From positions 1-25,982 of the IMG/VR virus record IMGVR_UViG_3300025941_000087: a DNA stretch of 25,982 nucleotides. One strand, given 5' to 3'. Source of the DNA: a virus. Made by a program: the position numbers and the translations under genes. The notes under the pieces are model-generated. The model was not told where the DNA came from. It did not search any database and was given only the letters and a program-made list of their open reading frames with translations. Positions 8,398-16,099 of the stretch are shown piece after piece (within the stretch, counting starts at the first letter, position 1; each line of letters opens with the position of its first letter).

Positions 8398-10574
8398 GCG
8401 GCTTCAATGCGAATGTGCTGCTGCAGGGCGTGGCCAACGCCTCGCCGTGGCTGAGCTCGGACGAGCTGCTGGCGCCGCGCAAGCAGGCGATGTTCGAGCA
8501 GCGCAATGCCCTGCTCAACGCGAAGGACCAGCAGGATCTGGCGGCGACCGACATGGAGATGGTGGCGCGTGCCTCGGCGTATCTGAACACGCTGGAGCCG
8601 GACCAGCGGGCGGCGGCGTATCCGGGCATTGTGGCGCAGTTGCAGCAGAGCGGCTTCGCGAAGAACGCGCCGGCGCAGTATCCGGGGCACGAGCGCATAG
8701 CGCAGCTCGCCAGCATGGGCACGCCGTCGAAGGAGCTGCTGGAGCAGGCTGCTGTCCGGCGCGCGGCGGATGCCAGGCTCAACCCGCCAACTGGCAGCGC
8801 GGGTGCAACACCAGGTGCGACGGCGCCAGGCGCAGGGACGACAGTGGCTGGCACGCCGTTCGTCGCCACCAACCTGCCGGCCGGCATAACGCCGCAGGAA
8901 GATCAGATCGTCCGCACCGTTTACGGCGAGGCTAATAACCAGCCGGTTGCCGGACAGCAGGCGGTTGCCCACGTCATCCTGAACCGCGCCAAGGCCAGCG
9001 GCGAAACGACAGAGCAGGTCATCTTCAAGCCACACCAGTTCGAGCCGTGGAACACCGGCCGGCGCGCGCAGTTGGTGGCACTGGATCCAGGCTCTCCCGA
9101 GTATCAGCGCATTCTCAATACCGTCGTGCGCCCGGTTATGGCCGGCCAGGCGCCAGACCCGACCGGCGGGGCAACGCACTTCCTCAACCCGGCACTGGTC
9201 ACCAGCCGCGGCGATGCGATCCCCGGCTGGGCGAGCGGCAACCGCACCACTATCGGACAGCACGACTTCTACTATGCGCCGTATGGCCGTGGAGGTGGCG
9301 GGGCGACAGCCGCCACGACAGCGCCGCCGGCAGGCACACCAGCTCCCTATCAAACGGCATCCACCGCGCCCGTCCCGCCGCCCACACGCGGCTCTGGTGG
9401 GGTTGTGGCGGGCGCTGATGGTTCGGGTGCTCCGGTGGCGCCAGCGGCCACCACAGCGGCTGCACCGGGCGCTACAGCACCACCAGCGGCGCCAACAGCT
9501 ACTGTGCCGGGGTTGACACCCCCGCAGCCGGTCAATCCGCAAACCGGCCTCACTGCGGCGCAGACGGTGACGCGCAACAACATGCTGAGCGTGGCCAGAA
9601 CCAGAGACCAGTTGGCGGCCATTGATAAGCAGGAGGAGGCGTGGCGCGAGCACAACGTCACGGCGCAGCGGCAATACGAGGTGGACCTCAACACGCGGCA
9701 GAACCAGCTGGCGACGCAGGCACGGGAGGCAAAAAAGGACGCTGCGGCGGAGGCCGATGCTGCCAAGCTGGAACAGAGCAAGAGCGAGGACGCTGATTCG
9801 CTGCGCGTTCTACAGGCAATCGGTCCCAAGATCCGCAATGGCGAGCCTCTGACGCCGCAGGAGCAGGATCAGTACGACTTGCACCGCAGGAAGTATGCCG
9901 AGGGTCCGGTGCAGCAGGTGCCGGACGGCAAGGGCGGCACAATGCTTGCGCGGGTCGGGCGCGATATATCGGATCGCTTCCCGCCGCTTCCGGGCCAGAA
10001 AGAATATGCCGGCGTCAAGCCGATCCCCGGCACCGAGAAGCAACCGGATTTCGCGCCGGCCAACGCGATGACCGCGATGCTGGATATCGGCGAGGGCAAC
10101 CGGAAGATCGTCAAAGCCCTCGACCAGCTAGAGAGTTATCCAGCCGGTGTCGGCCTCATGCGGGGATCGCAGCCCAACATCATGTCCAACTGGACGGACC
10201 CGGAGGGTGTGAAGGTGCGGGCAGCGATAGGCGATGTGCAGGGCCATCTGTATCACACCCTGGCCGGTACGGCTCAGTCCGCAGGAGAAAGCGGGCGGTT
10301 GAGGACGTTTGTGCCCGGACAGACTGATGATGCGGAAGCAGCCAAAACCAAGCTCAAGAGCATGCTGGACAGCAACCGTCAGACGCTGCTCGATCATTAC
10401 CGCTCATTCGGCCCGGAAGCCGGCGGGCGCAGGCTGCCGAACATCGAGGAGGAGATCCTCGCGACCATACCGGAGGCTGCCGTAGAGCGGCTGAAGAAGG
10501 AGCCGGATACAGCCAAGGCGTTCGACAGAAAGTTCGGGCGTGGTGCAGCTAAGCTGGCGCTCCAAAATGGCTAA
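8394..10574 (+). CDS. DNA ejection protein with internal SleB-type cell-wall hydrolase domain
   Basis: 726 residues, start ATG 8394 (ATGA overlap). Residues about 165-300 are a SleB/Hydrolase_2 domain: IVRTVYGEANNQPVAGQQAV, then HVILNRAK, FKPHQFEPW and HDFYYAPYG. Glu179 in VYGEA is the expected catalytic acid of this lytic-transglycosylase/amidase-like family. Pro/Ala/Thr-rich linkers (about 300-390) separate it from a long alpha-helical C-terminal half with charged coiled-coil stretches (AREAKKDAAAEADAAKLEQSKSEDAD). By analogy with T7 gp16 and similar ejection proteins, it would open peptidoglycan locally as DNA enters. The large neighbours on both sides are ejection proteins. The domain assignment is strong; the ejection role is inferred. 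Confidence 0.82.
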   Translation: MSGFNANVLLQGVANASPWLSSDELLAPRKQAMFEQRNALLNAKDQQDLAATDMEMVARASAYLNTLEPDQRAAAYPGIVAQLQQSGFAKNAPAQYPGHERIAQLASMGTPSKELLEQAAVRRAADARLNPPTGSAGATPGATAPGAGTTVAGTPFVATNLPAGITPQEDQIVRTVYGEANNQPVAGQQAVAHVILNRAKASGETTEQVIFKPHQFEPWNTGRRAQLVALDPGSPEYQRILNTVVRPVMAGQAPDPTGGATHFLNPALVTSRGDAIPGWASGNRTTIGQHDFYYAPYGRGGGGATAATTAPPAGTPAPYQTASTAPVPPPTRGSGGVVAGADGSGAPVAPAATTAAAPGATAPPAAPTATVPGLTPPQPVNPQTGLTAAQTVTRNNMLSVARTRDQLAAIDKQEEAWREHNVTAQRQYEVDLNTRQNQLATQAREAKKDAAAEADAAKLEQSKSEDADSLRVLQAIGPKIRNGEPLTPQEQDQYDLHRRKYAEGPVQQVPDGKGGTMLARVGRDISDRFPPLPGQKEYAGVKPIPGTEKQPDFAPANAMTAMLDIGEGNRKIVKALDQLESYPAGVGLMRGSQPNIMSNWTDPEGVKVRAAIGDVQGHLYHTLAGTAQSAGESGRLRTFVPGQTDDAEAAKTKLKSMLDSNRQTLLDHYRSFGPEAGGRRLPNIEEEILATIPEAAVERLKKEPDTAKAFDRKFGRGAAKLALQNG

Positions 10575-12690
10575 GAACATCTACGACGAATACGACGACC
10601 ACCCATTGCCCGGCATGAGCCGCGGCGCGCCTGACGCGGAGGTGCCGCCCGGCATTGATCCGCTCACCCGGCAGCCATTCCAGTATGTCGGCAACCCACC
10701 GAAGAATGACCCCGTGGCGCAGTCCACCGGACGACCGATCCGTGAGGATATGCCGCCGGGCTTTGGCACCCAGGCGATTGCCAGCTTCCCAACCGATCCG
10801 GAGCAACGACGCCGCGTTGTTGCAACCCAACTGTTTCCGGACATGGACCCGAAGGAAGCACAGTCGCGCGTCTTCTTTGGTCCGAATGGCCAGTTGGCAG
10901 CGGTGGGGTTCAACGGCCAGGCGTTCTATGTCGATCCGAAATTCCGGCCGGGCGACCCTTCAACGTATGGACCATCGGCTGGCACGCTTGTGGGGCCTGC
11001 TCTGCCTGCGCTGGGCGGCGTGGGCGGTGGCATGGTGGCTGCGCCCACGTCACTTGTGGCCGGCCCTGCAGGCGCCGCCACAGGTGCGGCTCTGGGAGAC
11101 TTTCTGCGCCAGCAACTTGCCAACCGCTACGATCCGGAAGGCAAGAACCAGCCCTATAATTACGGGCAGACGGCTACGGAGGCCGTTGGCGCCGGCGCTG
11201 GGCAATTAGCCGGCAATGTCTTGATGCGCAACATCAACCCAAATCCGCTGGGGGTGTCGAGGTTTGATCGGGAGACAATCCGGCGCAACCCGCTGTTGCT
11301 GCGGGAGGCTGAGCAGCGGCAGGCGCAGGCCCAGGCGCAAGGTGTGGATCTGACACCAGGGCAGGCGTCTGGACTGCCGTCCTTGCTGGCATCTGAGGAC
11401 GCCGCCGCATCCGGCTCCGTGCGGGGCAGGCCGGACCTCGCCGATATCGCGAAGACCTATTACGACATGCAGCGGGCGAAGCTGAATGTTGCGGCCGACA
11501 GAAGCATGGGCCAGGTCTCACCTGTATCCGATGCGGTCGATGCAACGTTGCAATTCCAGCAGGGCGCAGAGGATGCGACCCGCATTGTGCGCCAGCAGGC
11601 CAATGCGCAGGCCCGTCCGCAATACGACGCGGCCAGGAGCGTCGGGCAGGGAGCGTCTCCTGACTTATCTGCATTGTCCGAGGTGCCCGCAGTCAAGGAT
11701 GCGCTGGACGCAGCGCGCCGGGACTATGCCAATCAGTTCAGGAAGCCTGCTCCTGATGTGCCGGATTTCGAGATGTGGAACCTCGCCAAGCAGAATCTCG
11801 ATGACGCGGTGAAGGTAGCTCGCAGGGCTGGCGAGAACACCAGAGCGGCGGCAATCGACAGTCTACGTGCTGATGTTGTGGCCAGACTGGACGACATGTA
11901 TCCGACCTATGGGCAGGCCCGCGAGATAGCCGCGCCAGGCCAGCGACTGTCTGCCAGGCTGGAGCAGTCGGCGGTGGGCGATGCGGCAGGCGGCACCGGC
12001 ACTGAGACGACACGCTCGGTCCTGGCTCCGCTGTACGAGGGACAGAATGCGCGAGCCGTTGCCGAGCAACGTGGTGCATTCATTCAAGCCGGCAGGGAAG
12101 ACGAATGGAATGCCGGCACACGGGCTTATCTGCAGGACATGATAGACCGGGCCTCGAAGTCGGCGGATGGGCTTAACCCGCAGACGCTGCGCCAGCAGCT
12201 ATGGGGTAACCCGAAGATCCGAGCGAACCTGCAGGCCGGCATGGACCCGGCGGCGTTCCAGGGGCTGGAGAACTTCATGGGTACGATTGAGCGTGTGGCA
12301 CAATCGCGCGGCATGAACAGCCTCACGGCGCCGCGACAGGCGGGTGCGGAGAATCTGGAGCAGGCAGCAACGCAAGGCTCGATGGCGGCGATCACCAGCC
12401 GAGGGCAGCGATGGGCGGAAAATCCTCTGCGTATCATCGGCGACGCTATTGGCGCGATGGGACAGCGGTCGAAGGATCGCGCGCTGACTGGTATTGTGGA
12501 CCGGCTGTTCAGCCCGGACGGGATAAAGTATCTGCAGTCAATGAGCCGGGTGCCGCCGCTGTCTCAACGCGGTCTGTCCGCAACGGCGAATTTTCTGGGG
12601 CAGCTCGGCGCCGGATATGGAGTTCCAGCCGCAGCAAACGTTCTGCTCCGCAATAATCCAGCTTACGGGTCGCCTGCTCCCGCGTCCTGA
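10567..12690 (+). CDS. Large DNA ejection / internal virion protein (P22 gp16-like in context)
   Basis: 707 residues. ATG 10567 (MAKNIYDEYDDHPL) overlaps the previous gene by 8 nt and is preferred over an upstream in-frame start. An Ala/Gly-rich hydrophobic stretch at about residues 140-190 (LVGPALPALGGVGGGMVAAP, LVAGPAGAATGAALGDFL) could insert into membrane. From about 215 onward the protein is a long alpha-helical, Gln/Ala/Arg-rich series (AEQRQAQAQAQGVDLTPGQ, TRIVRQQANAQARPQYDAARS, VARRAGENTRAAAIDSL). These features fit large phage ejection proteins. It is the last gene of the late module; antisense mini-genes start just beyond and overlap its 3' end. No enzyme motif was seen. Confidence 0.72.
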   Translation: MAKNIYDEYDDHPLPGMSRGAPDAEVPPGIDPLTRQPFQYVGNPPKNDPVAQSTGRPIREDMPPGFGTQAIASFPTDPEQRRRVVATQLFPDMDPKEAQSRVFFGPNGQLAAVGFNGQAFYVDPKFRPGDPSTYGPSAGTLVGPALPALGGVGGGMVAAPTSLVAGPAGAATGAALGDFLRQQLANRYDPEGKNQPYNYGQTATEAVGAGAGQLAGNVLMRNINPNPLGVSRFDRETIRRNPLLLREAEQRQAQAQAQGVDLTPGQASGLPSLLASEDAAASGSVRGRPDLADIAKTYYDMQRAKLNVAADRSMGQVSPVSDAVDATLQFQQGAEDATRIVRQQANAQARPQYDAARSVGQGASPDLSALSEVPAVKDALDAARRDYANQFRKPAPDVPDFEMWNLAKQNLDDAVKVARRAGENTRAAAIDSLRADVVARLDDMYPTYGQAREIAAPGQRLSARLEQSAVGDAAGGTGTETTRSVLAPLYEGQNARAVAEQRGAFIQAGREDEWNAGTRAYLQDMIDRASKSADGLNPQTLRQQLWGNPKIRANLQAGMDPAAFQGLENFMGTIERVAQSRGMNSLTAPRQAGAENLEQAATQGSMAAITSRGQRWAENPLRIIGDAIGAMGQRSKDRALTGIVDRLFSPDGIKYLQSMSRVPPLSQRGLSATANFLGQLGAGYGVPAAANVLLRNNPAYGSPAPAS

Positions 12691-12751
12691 CAGTCAGGAG
12701 GAGTATGACGCAGGCGTAGGCGACCACTGCGGCTATGAACCAGTCAGGCAT
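12509..12751 (-). CDS. Small putative membrane protein overlapping 3' end of ejection gene
   Basis: 80 residues, start ATG at 12751 on the minus strand, with AGGA 7 nt upstream. The first 31 residues (MPDWFIAAVVAYACVILLLTVRTREQ) form one clear membrane helix followed by basic residues, so an N-out/C-in bitopic protein is likely. The remaining 50 residues are antisense to the end of the ejection protein gene and are Arg-rich; they look less natural and may simply be the non-stop antisense frame. It is the last gene of the minus-strand mini-gene cassette. A holin- or spanin-like role is conceivable but unsupported. Confidence 0.45.
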   Translation of the reverse strand: MPDWFIAAVVAYACVILLLTVRTREQATRKLDYCGAERLLRLELHIRRRAAPENSPLRTDRVETAAAPGSLTADTLSRPG

Positions 12752-12776
12752 GTCAGTGTCCTAAATGCGGAGGTGA

Positions 12777-12794
12777 CGCCGGCCGAAGCCGGCG
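12777..12794 (-). terminator. Short GC-rich hairpin with TTCG tetraloop, possible terminator
   Basis: On the minus strand the bases read CGCCGGC-TTCG-GCCGGCG, a perfect 7-bp stem closed by a C(UUCG)G tetraloop, the most stable RNA tetraloop type. It lies 8 nt after the stop of the 55-residue gene and before the 80-residue membrane ORF, between convergent transcripts. No long T run follows on either strand, so intrinsic termination is uncertain; it may be a 3'-end stabiliser instead. Confidence 0.4.
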
Positions 12795-12802
12795 CCGTCC
12801 GG

Positions 12803-12970
12803 TCAGTTGTTGCAGGCCGGGTCACGCGAGCAATAGCCGCGCCACCAGGGGCATTTGGCGGTGTCGCAGAACGGGTAATCCCGCTGCGGCTTGGGTGCGC
12901 CGTGGGCTTCCAGGATGGCCCGGAACAGCGGATGCATCGTCATCAGCGATGCGGCGTTCTCGTCGCTCAT
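12803..12970 (-). CDS. Small Cys-rich protein (55 aa)
   Basis: The start is the ATG at 12970 on the minus strand, one base after the preceding stop. A longer frame reading upstream would run through the neighbouring secreted protein and is rejected. The C-terminal 23 residues hold four Cys (FCDTAKCPWWRGYCSRDPAC), suggesting a small zinc-bound or disulphide-rich knob. The N-terminal half is a probable helix (HPLFRAILEAHG). No family was recognised. It belongs to the minus-strand mini-gene cassette. Confidence 0.55.
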   Translation of the reverse strand: MSDENAASLMTMHPLFRAILEAHGAPKPQRDYPFCDTAKCPWWRGYCSRDPACNN

Positions 12971-12971
12971 G

Positions 12972-13208
12972 TCAGTTGCAGTTGGTGAATACGCTGTCGC
13001 CGATCCGGTTGGACGTGCAGCGGCGCGTTTGTCCGTCCGGGCCATGGAAGCTGGAGAACGTGCTGTCGCCAACCTGGTTGGACGTGCCGCGCCAGCCGTC
13101 ATTGTTGCGGTAAAAGGTGCTGTCGCCGACTTGGTTCGATGTCCAGTTCTGTGCGAAGGCGGGCGTTGCCGCGAGCAGGAGTGCCGCGGCGAGTGCTAGT
13201 CGTGTCAT
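12972..13208 (-). CDS. Secreted small protein with three SNxxGDSxF repeats
   Basis: 78 residues, start ATG 13208 on the minus strand. MTRLALAAALLLAATPAFAQN is a textbook signal peptide with cleavage after AFA. The mature part is three copies of TSN(Q/R)(V/I)GDS(T/V)F separated by Gly/Asn-rich loops, ending in RCTSNRIGDSVFTNCN with two Cys that could form a disulphide. The repeats are visible at DNA level at 12991-13016, 13060-13085 and 13117-13142. Comparable short secreted repeats occur in some alphaproteobacterial proteins (general recollection, not verified). It would be exported to the periplasm or outside. A lysogenic or superinfection role is possible; its function is unknown. Confidence 0.7.
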   Translation of the reverse strand: MTRLALAAALLLAATPAFAQNWTSNQVGDSTFYRNNDGWRGTSNQVGDSTFSSFHGPDGQTRRCTSNRIGDSVFTNCN

Positions 13209-13286
13209 AGTCTGTGTGTCTTTCAGTGTGAATGTGCGGCGCGTGTGTCATCCAAAGCGCTGCGCCGCTGAACGCTCTGTCGTGTC

Positions 13287-13484
13287 CTAATGATGCAGCA
13301 GGCCCCACCATGTCGCGCCGGCAGCGAATGCCGCGACGACAATACCGGTGCCGCTTACCACGATGATCCATGTCTGGCGCCGCAGCTTCTGCAGCTCCAT
13401 CGCCATATCGAATCGCGCCTTCTCCATTTGCAGCTCCAACCACTGAATGCGTAATTGCTGTTCGCGCGCGTCCTCAGCCGGCAT
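13287..13484 (-). CDS. Small tail-anchored membrane protein (65 aa)
   Basis: The start is the ATG at 13484, 3 nt past the previous stop. The N-terminal 37 residues are a charged amphipathic helix or coiled coil (EQQLRIQWLELQMEKARFDMAMELQKLRR). They are followed by one hydrophobic segment (WIIVVSGTGIVVAAFAAGATWWGLL). This layout gives a cytoplasmic coiled coil anchored by a C-terminal membrane helix. Similar short proteins accompany phage lysis or small-membrane-protein clusters. No further function can be assigned. Confidence 0.6.
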   Translation of the reverse strand: MPAEDAREQQLRIQWLELQMEKARFDMAMELQKLRRQTWIIVVSGTGIVVAAFAAGATWWGLLHH

Positions 13485-13487
13485 CCA

Positions 13488-13691
13488 TCAGGCCCATCCT
13501 TCCAGAATCCCCTGCAACGAGTCCGATAGGGCGAGGCAGGTAAGCGCGACGCCTGTCAGAACACCGCCAGCCACTGCCAGATTTAGGTCGTGCGGAGCGT
13601 CGCCAAAAACCCCGATGAGCGCGATGAGTGCGAAGCATATGACGCTGATGACTCTCCATGCGCGCATGCGTCGGCGTATCTGTTCGCTCAT
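13488..13691 (-). CDS. Small two-helix membrane protein (67 aa)
   Basis: The start ATG at 13691 overlaps the preceding stop (ATGA). A basic N-terminus (MSEQIRRRMRAWR) precedes two hydrophobic segments: VISVICFALIALIGVFG and AVAGGVLTGVALTCLAL. The two-helix hairpin with a basic N-terminus resembles class II holins, but this is a shape argument only. It is coupled to the ribbon-helix-helix gene above it and the coiled-coil membrane gene below it. Confidence 0.6.
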   Translation of the reverse strand: MSEQIRRRMRAWRVISVICFALIALIGVFGDAPHDLNLAVAGGVLTGVALTCLALSDSLQGILEGWA

Positions 13692-13843
13692 CGTGCGGTT
13701 TCCTTGGCCTTCGCCGGCTTGGCGAGTGCGGCTTGCAGCAGGCGGGTGACGAGCGTCGAGAGCGACTGCCCGCGCTCATCCGCGAGCTGCCGTAGCCGGT
13801 CGGCGATCTCATCGGGGAGGTAGACTGCGAGCTTTTGGCTCAT
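13688..13843 (-). CDS. Ribbon-helix-helix DNA-binding protein (51 aa)
   Basis: The start is ATG 13843; the longer frame upstream is Arg/Gly filler overlapping the previous gene. MSQKLAVYLPDEIADRLRQLADERG, then SLSTLVTRLLQAAL, has the beta-strand then two-helix pattern of the MetJ/Arc/CopG (RHH_1) fold, with a short basic tail. RHH dimers pair their strands to bind the DNA major groove and often repress their own operon. The stop overlaps the next start (ATGA), as does its own start with the gene before. It could regulate the mini-gene cassette or act as an antitoxin-like protein; no toxin partner is obvious. Confidence 0.72.
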   Translation of the reverse strand: MSQKLAVYLPDEIADRLRQLADERGQSLSTLVTRLLQAALAKPAKAKETAR

Positions 13844-14031
13844 GCGGCCTCCCGACCGTGGATGGCGATCTGAAGATCGACCTCGGCCGCCGCGGCCAGC
13901 GCGCGAAGCTTCGCCGCCTCCTTGCGCCACGTCTCAGCGTGCCGGGGATTCAGGCAGACAAAACGCTCAGCATCTGTCGCCCAGTTGTTGTAGCGCCGGA
14001 CCAACTGGCGAAGCTCTACTTTGGTACGCAT
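13840..14031 (-). CDS. Small helical protein, first gene of minus-strand cassette (63 aa)
   Basis: The start is ATG 14031 with AGAAGGAA about 6 nt upstream, a good ribosome-binding site. The protein is charged and helical (ELRQLVRRYNNWATDAERFV, then AETWRKEAAKLRALAAAAEVDLQIAI) with no membrane segment or known motif. It heads a chain of overlapping genes that runs from 14031 down to about 12509. No strong promoter could be recognised in the 84-nt gap to the diverging gene at 14116. Function unknown. Confidence 0.55.
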   Translation of the reverse strand: MRTKVELRQLVRRYNNWATDAERFVCLNPRHAETWRKEAAKLRALAAAAEVDLQIAIHGREAA

Positions 14032-14115
14032 CTCTCAGTTCCTTCTCTCTGACGCAGCTTGTATCTCCATACGTCGCCGGATGTCTACAACAATCGCCAT
14101 AGTGGATCGCAATTA

Positions 14116-16095
14116 ATGTCTGACCCGCCGCCGACCTATCCGCACATCATCGTATTCGAGACCGCCGAGACGCAGCGGCTGTTCGTGCCGGCAGAGACGG
14201 AGCCGGAGCCGCCAGATCCTGAAGAGCCGCCTGACCCGGAAGAGCCACCGGAGCCGGGCGAGGCGCGCGCTACGATCAGCATCGACGGCCACGAGTATGC
14301 GTTCCTGGCGTCAGAGGGTCAGCCGCTCGACAGCTACACCGACCCCGATGGCCACTTCGTGCAGGACAACATCGTCTGCACCAATCCGGGCCTGCCGCAC
14401 ATGCTGGTATTCTACCGCCCGGATCGGAGCGGCGACCGCGAGGAATGGGTATTCGAGCACGGCCAGCCGCGGGCCACAGCAGAGGCCGCCAACCTTCCCG
14501 CCTACACCTGCACCATCACACGCCGCGACGGCACCACAGCCACCGTGGAGGCGCCGTCTGGCCATTACTGGTTCGGTCGCTGGCGCTGGCAATCGGCACC
14601 ACGTCCGGTGCGTCGCTCATACGCGCAGCTCAGCGCGCAGAACCTCATCCCGCACCTCAACACCACCGGCCTGGCGACCGGAGCCATCCTGTCGGTGGCG
14701 GAATACAAGCCGATGGCCACCTGCGGGATGCCAACCAACATGGGCACCACAGGGGCGTATCCCGGCCTGGGTCTCATCACGGGGTGGCAGGCGCAGTATC
14801 TCGTGCGCGGCGCACCGGAGGACGCCTGGCGCGCACAGGCCGAGGCGATCAACGGCTATGCGGTGTTCGTGCGCGATCCAGACACGCTCGCCCCAGCGCC
14901 CGGCGACATCATCAACGACTGGCCGAATGCGAATATGTACAGTGCCAGCGAGGGCACGCCCTACATCACCAAAGGCCCATCGCCGCTGCGCACCGACCAG
15001 GGCCACCTCCCCTCGATGAGCTACATCCCATTCCTGCTCACGGGCGATCCATACCACCTCGAGGCGATGCAGTTCGTGACCAATTACCAGCAGTTGTCGC
15101 TGCCGGCTGACAGCCGCTGCATGGTCATGGGCCGGTACTGGGCCTGGCCGACGCGCGCGATCGCCGAGTGCGTCGCCGCGACGCCGGCCGTGGTGCCGTC
15201 CTGGCTGCTGCCTCAGAGCTACTGGCTGCACTGGCTCGATGTGCATCGTGGCTACGTCGAGGACCGCATGAGCAACGCCAGCGATCCCTATTGTTATGTG
15301 TTTCACACGATCCTCGAATCCGGCCAGACCACCGAACTGGACCCCAGCAAATCAGGCGATCATGTGTGGCAGCAAGGGATGGTGGACTTGACTGCCGCGT
15401 GGATCGCGTCGTGGCGCGAGGAGTGGGTCGGGCCTGCCGAGTGGCTGATACACTCGTGTATAGACAGAGCATCGGCCACCTCCGGCTGGTGCCGCGCCCG
15501 CTGCAGCCCCTATCACATGCGGTTGCAGAATGCCTCGATCCTCGCTGCGGCCATGACCAAGACATCAGACACGCTCACCCTCAAATACGACCAGCAGTTC
15601 CGGCCTGGCATGAGCGTGACCATCGACTCCGAGACGATGGTGCTCGGCGCATCCGATGATGGACTGACATGGGACATCGCATCGCGCCCGAAGCCCGCCG
15701 ACCACCCGGCTAACCGCACGGTCTATGGCACCAAATGCCTATCATGGTCAGAGGCGGCGGACCTCAACATCCTCACTTACGACTGGGGCGCCGACGTGGC
15801 CGACAACGACCACCTAGCACCCAGCGTTACCGACCTCACCTACCAGTCTTACCAGCGTGCCGCGCTCGCGCAGGCGATCCACGCCGGGCTGGAGGTGCCG
15901 GGGCTGCACGACGCCTTTGCGTGGCTCGACGGCGAGATGCGCCGGCTGGTCAGCACCAAGGGCATGACGGTCGGCGACAACTGGGCAATCTCGCCTGTGG
16001 TGACATCGCGGAGGCCGCACCGGCGACGCAGCGAGCGGCCGTCGTGGCAACGGATGCGTGAGATCCTGGAAGCCATCGGCATCGGCGAGGACTGA
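14116..16095 (+). CDS. Large unknown protein, possible carbohydrate-active virion or secreted protein
   Basis: 659 residues from ATG 14116; a TTG frame further upstream is rejected. The N-terminus has a proline-glutamate linker with tandem PDPEEP units (about residues 30-55). After a beta-rich region comes a Trp/Tyr/His-rich alpha-helical body at about 170-500 (ITGWQAQYLVRG, GDPYHLEAMQFVTNYQQLSLP, RYWAWPTRAIAECV, LPQSYWLHWLDVHRGYVEDR). Its evenly spaced aromatic helices resemble (alpha/alpha)-barrel glycan lyases or hydrolases. Residues about 505-550 look like the 'GMSVTIDSETMVLGAS..LTW' beta insert seen in phage fibre proteins. The C-terminus is basic. Tail or secreted glycan processing is an inference; catalytic residues were not identified. 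Confidence 0.6.
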   Translation: MSDPPPTYPHIIVFETAETQRLFVPAETEPEPPDPEEPPDPEEPPEPGEARATISIDGHEYAFLASEGQPLDSYTDPDGHFVQDNIVCTNPGLPHMLVFYRPDRSGDREEWVFEHGQPRATAEAANLPAYTCTITRRDGTTATVEAPSGHYWFGRWRWQSAPRPVRRSYAQLSAQNLIPHLNTTGLATGAILSVAEYKPMATCGMPTNMGTTGAYPGLGLITGWQAQYLVRGAPEDAWRAQAEAINGYAVFVRDPDTLAPAPGDIINDWPNANMYSASEGTPYITKGPSPLRTDQGHLPSMSYIPFLLTGDPYHLEAMQFVTNYQQLSLPADSRCMVMGRYWAWPTRAIAECVAATPAVVPSWLLPQSYWLHWLDVHRGYVEDRMSNASDPYCYVFHTILESGQTTELDPSKSGDHVWQQGMVDLTAAWIASWREEWVGPAEWLIHSCIDRASATSGWCRARCSPYHMRLQNASILAAAMTKTSDTLTLKYDQQFRPGMSVTIDSETMVLGASDDGLTWDIASRPKPADHPANRTVYGTKCLSWSEAADLNILTYDWGADVADNDHLAPSVTDLTYQSYQRAALAQAIHAGLEVPGLHDAFAWLDGEMRRLVSTKGMTVGDNWAISPVVTSRRPHRRRSERPSWQRMREILEAIGIGED

Positions 16096-16099
16096 TTGT

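Noticed and set aside
8280-9674. 464-codon minus-strand open frame
   Set aside because: Antisense to the SleB-containing ejection gene; the composition is Arg-rich low complexity and no domain is visible.
12972-13208. CRISPR-like or tandem non-coding repeats
   Set aside because: The three DNA repeats keep the reading frame of a signal-peptide protein, so they are coding repeats.
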